Source: Salvia splendens
Taxonomy: Eukaryota > Streptophyta > Magnoliopsida > Lamiales > Lamiaceae
Assembly (NCBI RefSeq): GCF_004379255.2
Contig: NC_056039.1
Location: 32,377,883 to 32,441,882, forward strand
DNA length: 64,000 nucleotides
Reading direction: 5' to 3'
Shown: piece by piece, positions 23,549 to 38,696 of the stretch
How the letters are laid out: each line of letters begins with the position of its first letter
How positions within the stretch are numbered: position 1 is the stretch's first letter
Notes under the pieces: model-generated
Seen by the model: only the letters and a program-made list of their open reading frames with translations
What the model was told of the DNA's origin: nothing
Databases searched by the model: none
Position numbers and translations under genes: made by a program

Positions 23549-24878
23549 ATGGCGCCCAACCACTCTGGAGTTAATTTGAATGCCGAAGAGAAGAAGAAAT
23601 GGGCCGAACTCTCACAACTACCCTACCGGGTAGCTAGATATCCATGCCCTATCACAATCCGACGGTTGGGCATTGAGCAGTGCTTCAATGAGCTATGTGA
23701 AGAGGGGCAACTAAATGGGCTCTTCATGGCACAGAGGAACCCCTCCTATCAGAGGCTTACACTGGAGTTCTTGTCTACCCTTGAGGTAATCATGAACAGG
23801 AGGGAGATAGTTGCCATCAAGTTTCGTATGAGAAATGCTGAGTACACAGTGACGATGGCACAATTCAAGGAGATCTTTGGATTTTCAGGGGAGGTGTATA
23901 GAGAGCCGTTTAACTTCAGTCACAATGCGAATGACTTCTGGAAGGCCATCACTACCGTTGATGACAACTTCGCCGCCAACAGGGCAAAGGGTTCTCTCAT
24001 TAGGAACCCAGCCTTGCGCTTACTCCAGAAGGCGTGTGTATGTTACCCCTTCGCTCGTCATGAGCATGGGAGTGTGCAGAGAGACGAGCTCTTCCTGTTA
24101 TGGACTATTTTGCACAAGGAGGCTCCCTTGAATTTGGGCCACTTCATGATCAAACATCTTGAGAGGGCTTCGAAGAAGAAAACCGGCACACTCTGTGTCG
24201 GTGCGGTTGTGTCAGCTATTGCACTCCATCTGGGAGTGTCGACGAGGGGCTTGGTCGCCGACATTGGTGACAACTTGATGGACTTCGGCTTTCTGAGAAG
24301 AACAAGGCTGGTCGGAGTGGACCAACGAGGGCAGATATATTTGATACAGAGGGCAGCAGATCATTACCCCCCTCCCGGACACCGTCAACACCTATGTGAA
24401 CGGTCCTTTCCACAAGGAAAACTGGAAGATGAAGGCTGCGGTCCACGAACAAGTCACGGCGGTGAATCCGCGGAACTTGCAATTTAGGGATGTGAGCCCG
24501 AGCTCGAGTGTTGATGAAGCGCCCCACATGGGCTTTCCCGAGATCGAGATGGGGGACGAGCAGAATGAAGAAGAAAATGAGGAGGAAGGTGAGGATCAAC
24601 CGACCTACCAAGGGGGAGATGAAGCCGGGACAAGCACGCAGAGGACACGAAGCCGACAAGAGCGACAAGAGGAGGACTACGGCTCGATCAATGAGAGGTT
24701 GACACGGATGGAGTTGCGTCAGCAGGAATATTGGGTCCAGAATGAAGCGCGATGGGACCAGTTCGAAACCAACTGGACCCAATTCACTGATTTCAACAAT
24801 GCACAATGGGCCAACATCAATGCCCGATTCGATGAATTCCGTGGCCAGTGGCAGCATCCGCCTCCTCCTCCGCAGTGA
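23549..24878 (+). pseudogene. Athila ORF-1 type protein, frameshifted
   Basis: The first frame, 23549-24487, starts MAPNHSGVN and holds a globular domain (RRLGIEQCFNEL, FKEIFGFSG, LGVSTRGLVADIGDNL) like the Athila ORF-1 family. Near 24355-24365, by a run of C, homology continues in the frame of 24396-24878. That frame gives an acidic region and a coiled-coil-like tail with regular tryptophans (YWVQNEARWDQFETNW), ending in a proline run at 24878. A single-base slip in the C run would explain the break. The role of this protein is not known; it occupies the place of env-like genes. The reading could also be two overlapping frames. Confidence 0.65.
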
Positions 24879-26379
24879 AGGTCCATGGGAGATCCACTCT
24901 CTTTCAAACTTATCCTAGCTTTGCTTGGAATAAGTTTGGGGGGTGTCTAGTGGATTCCCTCTTTTACCTCTCTCCCTCTTTATTTGATGATGATACCCCG
25001 GCCTGTACCCCTATTCTTTTGATGATATTTGATGATGATATGTGGGCATGTAAACTTATGTGGTTTTGTTTCCTTGTTCCACTTGTGTTTGTGTCTTTGT
25101 TTTTCTTTTTAGGTTTGTTTTTCTTGTTTCCTTTTGTGTTGAATTATCTCCCTTGGCTAGGATGATAGTAGGGTTGAGAAAAATTGAAATTTGAACGAGT
25201 GTGAGACATGATGGAGGAGTTGCCAATGATGATTTTGTGCAAAAACTTTCGAAAACCTTGTTGATATGGCTAAAGAACATGTGATTTTTCATTTCAAATT
25301 GCCTAAAGTGAATTACATGGTGCCTTGTCTTTTGCCAAAATGACCTTGTGAGAATTGAGCCTATATTGTTCCTAAATGTGTGATTTATCTCAAACATGTC
25401 GTATGTTTCTAGAACTTGCTCGCGATTTCTTTGAGTCTACATAGTGATCATAGAGATAAGGGAGGACGTTAGGCCATCCTTGTTAGCCAAATTCTACTTT
25501 TACCCGTTATCATGTTAATAATCTTTGTTAGCCCACTTTGAGCCAATAACCTTTCCTTTGACAAACCATGGGGTTGGATTTCTTGTGTTCTATTTTTGAA
25601 AAATCAAAAGGAAATGAAAGTTTGAAAGGGGGAATTAGCAAATGAAATAGAAGCTTATTGAGGTAGAAAAACAAAAGAAAAAGAAAGAAAGAATAGTGAT
25701 GTTACCATGCAAAGCATGGAGAAAAAGAAAGAAAAGAAATAGAAAAAAAAAGAGAGAAAAGAAAAGAAAATTGAAAGTGAGAAATAGTTAATAATTGGCA
25801 TTTATTGGAAAGGGTGTGTGAAGGTTGAAAAAGAGGTGAAGAACAAAAATGGAATGTTGGTAGATGAGAAGAGTCTAGGGAAGCCTAGAACTAGCTAGAT
25901 TGGGGAAGAAAGTTGGTGAAGTTGAGCAAGATATTGGGAATTAAAGTCACTTTAGCCGAAAATTGCCTCACCTATCCAAAGAGCCTACATTACAACCTAT
26001 TGAAAAGACCTTTCGGACCTTATATCTTTAATCACACCATAGTAGAGGAGAGTGTAAATTTCGAGCAAGCCTATGGTAAACTATGCATGTTTTGATGATT
26101 TGAGAGTTATGTCAAGAGTTTATATACTTTGAGAGTGAGTGAAATTTCTAAAATGCACATTGCATTTTCTCCTTGAGAGGGCAAATTGGCAAGGTTGAGT
26201 ACATGATAGTAACTTGAAGCTATATTTCATAATACTTTACATGCATCCGAGGCCATTGATACTTGTCGTATTTTATTTCTATTGAGGCAATGATGACACT
26301 CCACATCCTTGCATGAGTTTGTATGTCTTGTTTCTTTCTTCTTGTTCGAGGACTAACAAATGTTTAAGTTTGGGGGAGT
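24879..26379. other. 3' non-coding part of Athila element
   Basis: No convincing coding frame. It contains a purine-rich stretch at about 25660-25790 (AAAGAAAGAAAAG-type) and ends with the polypurine tract (about 26368-26378). Confidence 0.6.
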
Positions 26380-27728
26380 TGACAAACTCATAGTTTAGGA
26401 TGTTTAGATGGGTGATTAACACATGTTGTTGAATCTTTTGAGGTATAAAGTATATGTTTCACCCACTTTTCAGCTATTTTTTAGAGTTAACAAGTTTGTC
26501 GGAGTTTTGATGCAAGAACAGGTCTAAAACGGGCAAAACGGAGCGAACGGGCTGACCACAGAATGTTCGCCCGACCGGGCGAATTTCATATAAAAAACGC
26601 CCGGTCGGGCGCAAGCCGAAGAAAACAGAAAGTTCGCCCGACCGGGCGTTGTTCATCCAACAAAACGCCCGACCGGGCGTTTGAAGCCTCATCGCGATTT
26701 ACCCAGATCGCCCGACCGGGCATATTCCGACTTACAGATCGCCCGACCGGGCGATTTGTCGCTGTTGCCAACTTTGCCTCTTTCTTACTCCGGATATAAA
26801 AGGGTTCTCACTCATTTCCAAACCCGAACTCCCACACCACGAATCTTAGCAAGAAAGTAAGGTTTTGAGAGGATTTGAAGTCAAGGAGCTTCCCATTTCC
26901 AAGAGATTGGAGGAAGGAGACCCCCCACCATCAATTCCACCATAGGGAGTTCTAGTATCATTTCTATTATGTGTAGCTTTGTTTTCCTTGTTTTTGCTTT
27001 TATGTTAGCTTTGACTATGAGTAGCTAAGCTTTTAGTAGGGATTTGGTGAAGTTTGAATGGATTGTATGGATTGAATCTATGGTTGAATGCGTATCTATC
27101 TCTTTTGTTGGTTTTGTTGAACCTTGGTCTTTTAATATCTAATTGCTTAGCTACCAATTAGATAAATCTTGTACCTAATTGATGTTATTGAGAAATACAA
27201 GATTAGGATAGATGTGTAATCAACAACTCCGTGCATTATATGTAATCGAGAGATGCATAAGCTAGAGAGAGGGCTTGGGTCCGTTGTGCTTTGGAGTCAA
27301 TCTCGAATTGTATGGACGAGACTCCTACACTAGAGATTGACCCACGTGTTAGATGCACCCGAGAGGGGGTCTAACCGATTATCCCGACTTTCCTAACCGC
27401 ATTTGAGGCCCAATAGATGAGCATGACCCATAGATGAAATCCTTGATCCATTCTAACGGATCCATTTCCCTATACTTTCCCAATTTGTGTGAAAACCTAT
27501 CTTTGTTTGTTTGTTTTTCTTAGTTAATTGTCTTACTAGCTTATTTGTTCTTTGATCTTAGTTAAGAAAACCAAAAACCCCTTTTATTAGTCTAGATAGT
27601 GTTCAAAGTTACATCATAGTATTCAAACCGGCTTTTAGTCTCCGTGGATCGATAATTTAGCTTACCACGTGCTACTTAACTCGTACACTTGCGGGTGACG
27701 CTTTTGAATACTAAATTAGCACGAGTCA
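26380..27728 (+). repeat. 3' LTR of Athila element
   Basis: 1349 bp, essentially identical to 16373-17720, with the same six quasi-palindromes. It ends at ACGAGTCA, followed by the TTGTG duplication. Confidence 0.95.
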
Positions 27729-30064
27729 TTGTGCCATTCAAAAGATGAAGCTCTTGATAAATTTAAAATCTTCAAAGAAAGTGTAGAGTTTCATCATGGT
27801 GTGAAGATTAAAGTTCTTCGCACTAATAGGGGAGGTCCAGTATATTTCGAATCTACTGGTATAGTACATCAGACCACTGTTCCATAAACACCACAACAAA
27901 ATGGTGTAGCGGAAAGAAAGAATAGAACGTTGAAAGAAATGGTTAATTCAATGTTGTGCTATTCTGGCCTAAGTGAAGGATTTTGGGGTGAGGCTATGTT
28001 AACAGCCTGTTACTTATTGAACAAAGTTCCTAATAAAAGGAACAAAGATAACCCCTTATGAATTTTGGCATAAAAAACCACCAAAACTGAGTTATCTCAG
28101 AGTTTGGGGTTGTCGGGCTGTGGTAAGACTAACTGACCCTAAGATAAAAACCATAGGTCAAAGAGGTATAGATTGTGTATTTCTTGGCTATCCTGAAAAT
28201 TCGGTCTGCTATAGGTTCTATGTCATAGAACCTAATGACTATATATCCGCGCACTCTATTATTGAGTCAATAGATGCTGATTTTGGCAATGAGGATAGAT
28301 TCATGTCTTTACCTAAACTTGGAGGCATGATTGCAAGTTATAGTGACTGTGATGTGACTAACAAAGTGACTAATACACCTCCTGAGGTTAGGAGGAGTAG
28401 TAGAGCAAGAAAAGCCAAGTCTTTTGGTGATGATTTCCAATTGTACTTGGTGGAAGGATCAATGAATGAAATTAATTTTCAATATCAATATTGTTTTAAT
28501 ATTGGTGATGATCCAAGGACCTACAAAGAAGCTATGGCTTCAAGGGATGCTGCATTTTGGAAAGAGTCAATCCAAGATGAGATGGATTCTATAATCCAAA
28601 ATAATACATGGAAACTGACTGATTTACCACTGGGTGTGAACCTTTGGATAGTAAATGGATCTTCAAAATAAAATTGAAGGTGGATAGAAGCATAGTCAAA
28701 TATAAAGCCAGATTGGTTATCCAAGGCTTTAGACAAAATGAAGGAATTGATTTCTTTGACACCTATGCTTCTGTTGCAAGGATTTCCACCATTAGATTAT
28801 TGTTAGCACTTGCTGCTATACATAATCTAATAATTCACCAAATGGATGTTAAGACTGTCTTTTTGAATGGTGAATTAGATGAAAAGATTTACATGAAACA
28901 ACTAGAAGGCTTTGTCATGCCTGGTAATGAACATAAGGTATGTAAATTGGTTAAATCTCTTTACGGACTAAAGCAAGCCCCAAAGCAATGGCATCAAAAG
29001 TTTGATGACGTGGTGTTGTCTAATGGTTTTGTATTAAACCAAGCAAACAAGTGTGTATATAGCAAATTCAACACTACTGGTAAAGGGGTGATCATTTGCC
29101 TATACGTAGATGACATGTTGATCTTTGGTACTGACCATGATCAAGTGGATAAAACAAATGAATTTTTGTCATCTAAGTTTGAGATAAAGACATGGGGAAG
29201 ACTGATGTGATTCTTGGAATTAAAATCACACATGGAGAACAAGGAATTTCCATTTCTCAATCACATTATATTGAGAAGGTGTTGGAAAAATTTAATTTCA
29301 AAGATTGTTCTCCAGTTAAGACTCCTTTTGATCCTAGTGCATAACTCGTGCCTAATAAAGGAGTTGCTGTGAATCAGCTTGAGTATTCAAAGGCTATTGG
29401 ATCACTCATGTATGCCATGATTAGTACTAGACCCGATATAGCCTTTGCAGTTGGAAAATTGAGTCGATATTCTCACAATCCAAGTTTAATCCATTGGCAA
29501 GCAATGAATCGAGTATTTAAATACTTAAAAGGAACCATGGATTATAGTTTGTCATATTCTGGATTTCCTTCTGTTCTTAAAGGTTATTCGGATGCAAGTT
29601 GGATTACCAATATGGAAGATCATTCTTCCACAAGTGGTTGGGTATTCCGTCTTGGAGGTGGTGCTATATGTTGGGCATCAAAGAAACAAGCTTGTATCAC
29701 AAATTCAACAATGGAATCAGAGTTTGTGGCATTAGCAGCAGCTGGTAAAGAGGCTGAATGGCTAAGAAATTTAATTTATGAAATTCCTTTGTGGCCTAAA
29801 CCGATATCACCTATATCTATCAGATGCGATAGCGCAGCTACCTTGGCTAAGGCATATAGTCAAGTGTATAATGGAAAGTCAAGACACTTAGGTGTTAGAC
29901 ATAGCATGATACGTGAACTTATTACGGATGGTGTGATATCTATGGAGTTTGTGAGAACTCACAACAATTTAGCCGATCATTTGACCAAAGGGTTAATTAG
30001 AGATCTTGTGCACAAGTCGGCTATAGGGATGAGATTAAAGTCCACTACAAATCTCTTATATTAA
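27729..30064 (+). pseudogene. Copia integrase (3' part), RT and RNase H (broken)
   Basis: Continuation of the frame cut at 16372. The integrase glutamate region (NGVAERKNRTL, near 27903) follows an in-frame TAA in the preceding strand. Further stops and shifts lie around 28050-28100. Segment 28120-28671 carries the post-integrase linker and start of RT, 28644-29210 the RT core with YVDDM (near 29104) after a shift near 28640, and 29348-30064 RNase H (SDASW, STMESE, GKSRHL, NLADHLTKG) after a shift near 29200 and a stop at 29342-29344. The similarity is to Tnt1-like Copia elements. Confidence 0.85.
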
Positions 30065-30580
30065 GATACCCAATTCTCATTTAGTATGACACTAGATGCT
30101 GAATTCAATGTGGAAGGCTTGATATTTGGAGATTGGAACACATTGAAGAATCATCCCAAGGTATGTGTTCAAACCTACAAGTTAAGGAGATTGAATGTAT
30201 ATATTCTTAATAGTTCTTTTGAAAAATTGCATATGTAGGTGCAAGAATAAAAGAACTACCTATATAAGCATGAAGATTAGCCGCTTCAAGAAGCTAGGAC
30301 TTGGCTTCGACATGTTTATGAAGGATAATGACATAGGCTAGTAAATATAGTGTCAAGATAGAACATATTCGTATGTAAACTTTTGTGTACATTATCTTCG
30401 TGTATTCAAAGTGAGTTCCCATGGTTCAATCCTTAGAGACACCATGGGTATTCGAATGTATGGAATGTATAATGTACTAAGGTGAAATTCAATCGTTACG
30501 ATATTTCAGTTATGCAAAAGTTTAAATTTTGAGATGACTTGTTTTAGTTAATCAAGGATTGCACTAAAATAGAGGAGGAT

Positions 30581-31093
30581 TGTTGGATATTTTAGTGTAA
30601 TTGGATTAACTTGATTGATCAACGTAATCATAATGAGACATCAAATAAGTTGGAAGTACGTAGTGTACACTTATTTAAATTCGTTATGATTAGACGGGGG
30701 TTCGGGGGCCGCACCCCCGAGTAGCGGGGTCCAAGGGGCGGTAGCCCAGGTCAGTTTGGAATTTTTTTATTTCCATTAAAGTTGTTGTATAGAAAATTCA
30801 TCCTGAAACGTAATTTCCGAAAGTTGAAGGTCTATTTTGCAATTTATTATTCCCGCCAAAAACTGTTAAAAAGCAGTTGTGAAACGAAGAGACGTGACTC
30901 TTCGTTTTCAGCCTCTTCTTATGATCGATTTCTGGGTTCAAAGAGTTTGAAAGAATCAACGTACGAATATCTTCGAAATCTGAATTGTATCCGATCAAAT
31001 ATTGGTAGAACTGCCAAATTGATTTGATCTGAAAGTGTTTTCACGCCTTTCAGAATATCCAAATTGTTCACGTTTGATAATATCCCCGTAACA
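30581..31093 (+). repeat. 3' LTR of decayed Copia element
   Basis: 513 bp. It differs from the 5' LTR by many single-base changes and by the loss of a 27-bp G-rich repeat unit, showing an older insertion than the Athila inside it. Confidence 0.92.
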
Positions 31094-31098
31094 ATCTA

Positions 31099-32007
31099 CC
31101 ACCCAACCCAAATTCACCACAATGGTGTTGTGGTCTGCGCGGATTAAAGTCTGATCTAGTATTAAAATGAACTGTCAATTAAATTTCATTGATTTATTAG
31201 TTAACTATTTTGACTCAATAAATTTAATTTAATTACAATAAGTAGATATAGTGAATCATTATAGAAATTTATATCAAATGTATGCTAATTGATGTTTTTG
31301 ACATGAGTGTAATAAATAAGTCGGAAAAAGTTATGGTTGGAGTGTTGCTAAAAATTTCCCTCCAAAAACGATAATTTTATAAATACACTGTGATCTTAAA
31401 TTCAAATTTCAGTTTATGAAACCGACCACAAGCAGATGAATTTCATGATTTAATATCTATTATCCATATATATATATACAATCAAATAGCAAAGTTGAAT
31501 CCATTTATTAGTTATATCAAGTCACTTATATCATCCACAGACCATAATTATTAATTTTTACATTTAATAGTATATGGAATATGACCAAACTTACTTTTTA
31601 CGTAACACTCATGCCATGAACATAAACCAATTTCTTAAAGCGAATTTTAAAGGCAATAAATAATAATTCAAAAAACGTAAAAAGCAATAAATAATAAAGT
31701 AAACAAATAAAGAAATTTACCAACGGCAAATTATATAACGGCTAGTCCCACACTTTTCCACCGCTGTTGATGTTGACGACGATGATCAAATTCCTATTTC
31801 AATTCACAATCTTCTCAATCGCCCACATTTTTCTTGCGCCTAAATCGATTTCCAATCGCGATAATTTTCACACCCATTTCCATCTTTTAAAAGTGAAGGT
31901 TTATCGACTCGAGAGAATTATTTCAAGAAAACATTTTTGTTGATCAAAATCGTGTCTCTGTTGAAATTGATCAAAAGGGTGTCAAGAAGTGATCAAAGGG
32001 AACGGCG
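31099..32007. promoter_or_regulatory. Upstream region of MS5-like gene with MSA-like motifs
   Basis: AT-rich. Two AACGG cores (31722-31726 and 31737-31741, the second AACGGCTA) resemble MSA elements bound by three-repeat Myb factors at G2/M genes. Neither is a perfect consensus. A TATATA run occurs near 31471. Regulation by MYB3R is an inference. Confidence 0.35.
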
Positions 32008-35000
32008 ATGTTGAGTGGCAGTTGCGTTGATCATCGCAGCAGCGTCAACTCTTGTCAGCCGAGAGGGTTCTTGACGCCGCCGCCGACATGGAAGACGGAG
32101 CGGGGATCTCCGGTGATGCCGAGGTCGGAGATGAAGCCGCATCCCAAGGGAGATCTGTTTCACGTCGTTCACAAGATACCTTCCGGCGACTCGCCTTACG
32201 TTAGAGCCAAACATGTTCAGGTTGATTTTTGTTGATTCTAAGCTCGTTTCTTGATTTTGGGCGTTTGTTGTTTATTGTTATGCTTCGAGCTCGATTTGGT
32301 GTTTGTTTTTATGGGATTTAGTGAGGAGTAAAAGAAATAGTAATGGCATGTTTAAATTGGAAGAACATATGAAATCAGACTAAATGGTTTAATTTTGCTG
32401 TGGGAATTATGGTGAAAACACTCTTTTTGAAACAATAAAATTTTGTTAATAGGTTGAGTTCTAATCTGGAAATTATGGTAACATAGTAGAGTTTATTACA
32501 TGATGATCTTTTTGGAATGGTCCATGTTTATAGCATGTGTACTTAGATGGAAAGGCATATGAAATCAGACTGAATTGGTGGAATTTTACTGTGGAATTGT
32601 TACTGAATTGCAGCTTGAAACAGTAAAATTTAGCAAATAGGTTGAATTCTAATATGGAAATTATGATATCATTATAAGACTGTTTCTGATGTAGAGTTTA
32701 TTATCTGCTGATCTTTATTACTATGCTTCTAGCTTAATTTAATGTTTGTTGGTTTTATTTTGACTGGTTGATTGTCACAGGATTCATTTGTGTTAATTGA
32801 ATTTTGATGAAATTTAGTGGGGATAACATGAATATTGAGTTGGAAGAGCATATGAAATCAGACTGAATAGTGGAATTTTACTGTGGAAATTATGATGAAA
32901 CTTTTTTTGTTGGTGACTGCATTGAGTTTATTATCTGCTGATCAATATTATGATAATAGGTTGAATTTTAATCTGGAAATTGTGATAATATAAGACTGTT
33001 TCTGATGGAAAGTTTTTATCTAATGATATTTCTGGAATGGTTACTGCTGTGTTGTGTAATCACAGCTTGTAGACAAGGATCCAAGCAGGGCGATTTCCCT
33101 GTTCTGGCAAGCGATAAATTCTGGTGATCGAGTTGATAGTGCTCTGAAAGACATGGCAGTCGTCATGAAACAGTTGGACCGCTCTGATGAAGCTATCGAG
33201 GCCATCAAGTCCTTTCGCCATCTATCTCCTGCCGACTCTCAGGAAGCCCTTGACAATATATTGCTTGAACTCTATAAGGTAAACTGGAGTTTTTGTTTCA
33301 AATTCGACTGTTTTGATGGAAATTGGAAGTCTGAGCATCGGTCTTGTTAATGCAGCAATCAGGAAGGATGGAGGAAGAGATTGTATTGCTTCAGTATAAA
33401 CTGAAGCAAGTTGAAGAGGGAATGGCCTTTTCTGGGAGGAAAACGAAGACTGCAAGGTCTCAAGGAAAGAAGGTTCAGATCACAATTCAGAAGGAGTATT
33501 CAAGGTCCCCTATCTTCTTGGCTTCTTTAGTTCGTGAATGGGCTCGTATCTTCTTCACTACCTTGTAACTTTGATAACAAAACTGCAGGTTGTTAGGTAA
33601 TCTAGCTTGGGCCTATATGCAACAGAAAGATTTCAAGTCTGCTGAAGAACACTACAGGTATCTAAGTTTTGAGTGGTGTGCATCATGTTTTTCGTAGGTA
33701 TGGATATTAAGGGTTTGCCGTGTATATATGTGTCTGCAGAAAAGCGCTATCCTTTGAATCGGATAAGAACAAGCAGTGTAACTTGGCAGTGTGCTTGATG
33801 CACATGAACAAGTTGACAGAGGCCAAGTTTCTCCTCCAATCAATACCATCTGATAGTGGTGCTGTCGATGAATCTTATGTTAAGTCATACGAGCGTGCCT
33901 CTGAGATACTGGCCGAGTTTGAGTCACAGCGTGTTCTGCCTATGAAACAGATGGAGCAGAATAATGAAGCTGGCATGGCAAGAGGATTTGTAGATGGACA
34001 CATCAGTAGAACTAAGTCATTTGGCGGGCAGTGGGGAAGCAGTAGGTTCGGTTCTCGGAGACATACTAACGATAGAAATGGCATGCTTTCGTCTCCTCTG
34101 CCCTCATCTGGCAATATGTGCAAAGGAGCATCTACTGACTTTCCATACGAGAAGAGGGCCGATTTGGATTGGAGGGCGAATCATTATGAGCCTAATGTGA
34201 GCCGGGAAGGAGTGAACTCTTTCCCCTACCGGAATACTCCCAAAGTTCCACTCACTCAACCAAGGAGAAGTACGCGCTATGGAGATCAAGGGAAGGCCGT
34301 TTTGACAGAAAACGCTAATGGAGGTTATTGCCGGAAACTGTCATTTGGATCATCTGCCAGTAGTGAATCTGTGCATTCATTTGCGAGCCAAAATGCTGGC
34401 TACTACTCTCATGATGCACCTGATGAGATGCCGAATATATTGCCGCAGTTTTTGGCAAAGAAGAATACATGTGTGAAGCCATTAGAAGCTAATGCAGAAG
34501 GGGTGAATACATTGCCTTCTGCTGACTTTGGAAAAGTAGAAGAAGGCAAGAATCGGACTCTTGAGATTTCAAGACGCGAGCAGCATAAGAAGAGCTGGGC
34601 TGATATGGTCGAAGAAGAAGACGAAGAAGAGTTTGGAAGCTGGAGAAACAATTATCCAAAGATCAGTCAGAAAACTTCATTATCAGATAAGTTTTCTGTT
34701 TCTGCTGCTGCTTCAACGGACCCGTTCAACAATGAGAATGTTAACTCCAACATAATCCCCGAGACTCCCAAGCTGCACGAGGTAGATGATGAAGTAAGTC
34801 AGGAGATGGGTTCGATTGATCTTGGAGGCGGATATCTGACTCAGCCAGAGAAAACCGTGCTGCCAAAAAACCAGCCATTGAGGCGTTCTCTGTGTTTTGA
34901 TCAGAACCACAACCTCAACATACCAAACGTTCGCTGTGCTTCACCGTTGGCAACCAAAGCTCTCGACTTTGAAGGCCAAACCGGAGATATTAGTGTTGGA

Positions 35001-35072
35001 AAGTCCAAGAACCTAAGGAGGCTGCAGGTTTTCCAGGATATAACGAGTGTTCATGCAAGTCCTCGACACTGA
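32008..35072 (+). CDS. POLLENLESS3/MS5-like TPR protein
   Basis: Five exons, 32008-32220, 33066-33278, 33356-33504, 33589-33657 and 33740-35072, join to 658 residues. The N-terminus has a TPPP motif (T23) of the sort phosphorylated by CDK in Arabidopsis TDM1/MS5. TPR-like helices run from about 72 to 250 (DKDPSRAISLFWQAINSGD, NLAWAYMQQKDFKSAEEHYRKAL, NLAVCLMHMNKLTEAKFLL). A long Ser-, Asn- and Gly-rich region follows, with an acidic WADMVEEEDEEEFGSW segment and a C-terminal motif region. TDM1/MS5 controls exit from meiosis II; paralogues in the family act elsewhere. The product is longer than Arabidopsis MS5 (about 430). It lies 196 bp from, and convergent with, the beta-glucosidase. Which paralogue this is cannot be told without a tree. 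Confidence 0.85.
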
Positions 35073-35268
35073 GATCCGAGTTCTGGCTTTGATTTCCCTC
35101 TTTCGAGATTGTGCACAAATATTATGTTATAGTTGTAACAACAATATATCACACTGAATCAAATATACTGCAAATTGTAGAACAGTTGTACATGATTGCT
35201 GCTTTTCGACACACTGAATCAAATATACTGCAATATTGTTACTGCATTAGACTCTCATTCCAGCTTAA

Positions 35269-38055
<2,787 letters not shown>

Positions 38056-38693
38056 ACTAAACCTGCATTGGTTTTAAAAGGAATTTTTTTGGGGGTTTAT
38101 ATAACGAAGACATGCTGAGTCATGTGTACATTACTGGTAAAGCAATTTTAGTGATTATTTGGACTTATAAAAATTCATTTAATTTTAGTAGAATTAGTTA
38201 AAAATTCCATCTGACATACCAATAAATGCAATAGTAAATAATTGGTGCACGTTGCCATCCACCTCAAGCTTGCATAACCACAAAAACTAGCTACCACTAC
38301 CAGTCTTTGCTCAAAGAAATTAAAGTGAATAAATTATTTAAATACTACATATGCATGGGTTTGACTCTTCAAGGTTTAAATACAATTATATTTTTTTAAA
38401 TAAATAAAATCTCTCCCATATTAGGAAATCTAAGATCCAGCATATTAATACAATGAGTCTTCCACAATTCCCATCACTAGCTTATTGCACTGAATTATCT
38501 AGTATAGTTCGTCTTCTTCGCTCGTGGACTATTGCCACAAAAATAAATTTACTTGTGTACAACACTTTTCGTTCCAATTGTTGAAATTTTAAAATCAAAT
38601 AGTACTAACTAACTAAATGAGCTCTCAATTTAAAAAAAAAATGATTAAAAAAAAGGTAAAAGAAAGTTTCCAACTTTCCACACACTTCCCTAC
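38056..38693. other. Upstream region of the beta-glucosidase gene
   Basis: AT-rich, no coding frame. The presumed promoter reads leftward. Nothing else recognised up to the TAA duplication at 38694. Confidence 0.35.
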
Positions 38694-38696
38694 TAA

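Larger units (their letters stand above)
16368..27733 (+). mobile_element. Athila-type Ty3/Gypsy LTR retrotransposon lacking reverse transcriptase
   Basis: LTRs at 16373-17720 and 26380-27728 start TGACAAACTC and end ACGAGTCA. They are flanked by the 5-bp duplication TTGTG (16368-16372, 27729-27733), and the Copia integrase frame resumes on the far side. A primer-site-like TGGCGCCGTTGCCGGGGA lies at 17727-17744 and a G-rich polypurine tract just before 26380. The interior holds one long gag-pol frame and, after a spacer, an Athila ORF-1 type coding region. The pol order with integrase last and the primer sequence place it in Athila. Comparing LTRs by eye I found one single-base indel (near 16765 against 26768), so the insertion is young. 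Confidence 0.95.
14126..31098 (+). mobile_element. Decayed Ty1/Copia element, host of a nested Athila insertion
   Basis: LTRs at 14131-14670 and 30581-31093 begin TGTTGGATAT and end in CA. They are flanked by the direct 5-bp duplication ATCTA (14126-14130 and 31094-31098). A purine tract precedes the 3' LTR (about 30566-30580). The order gag, protease, integrase, RT, RNase H marks Copia. Subtracting the Athila element and one copy of its 5-bp duplication leaves about 5.6 kb. Stops and frameshifts occur in every domain, so the element is dead. No tRNA-Met type primer site is visible after the 5' LTR. Confidence 0.93.

Noticed and set aside
25640..25800. Purine-rich AAAGAAAG tract as a possible regulatory site
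   Set aside because: It is low-complexity DNA in the Athila 3' non-coding region, with no sign of function.
13919..32007. Expected HEN1 gene between HIBADH and the MS5-like gene
   Set aside because: Only retroelements and AT-rich DNA are present between the two genes; no methyltransferase or dsRNA-binding motif was seen.
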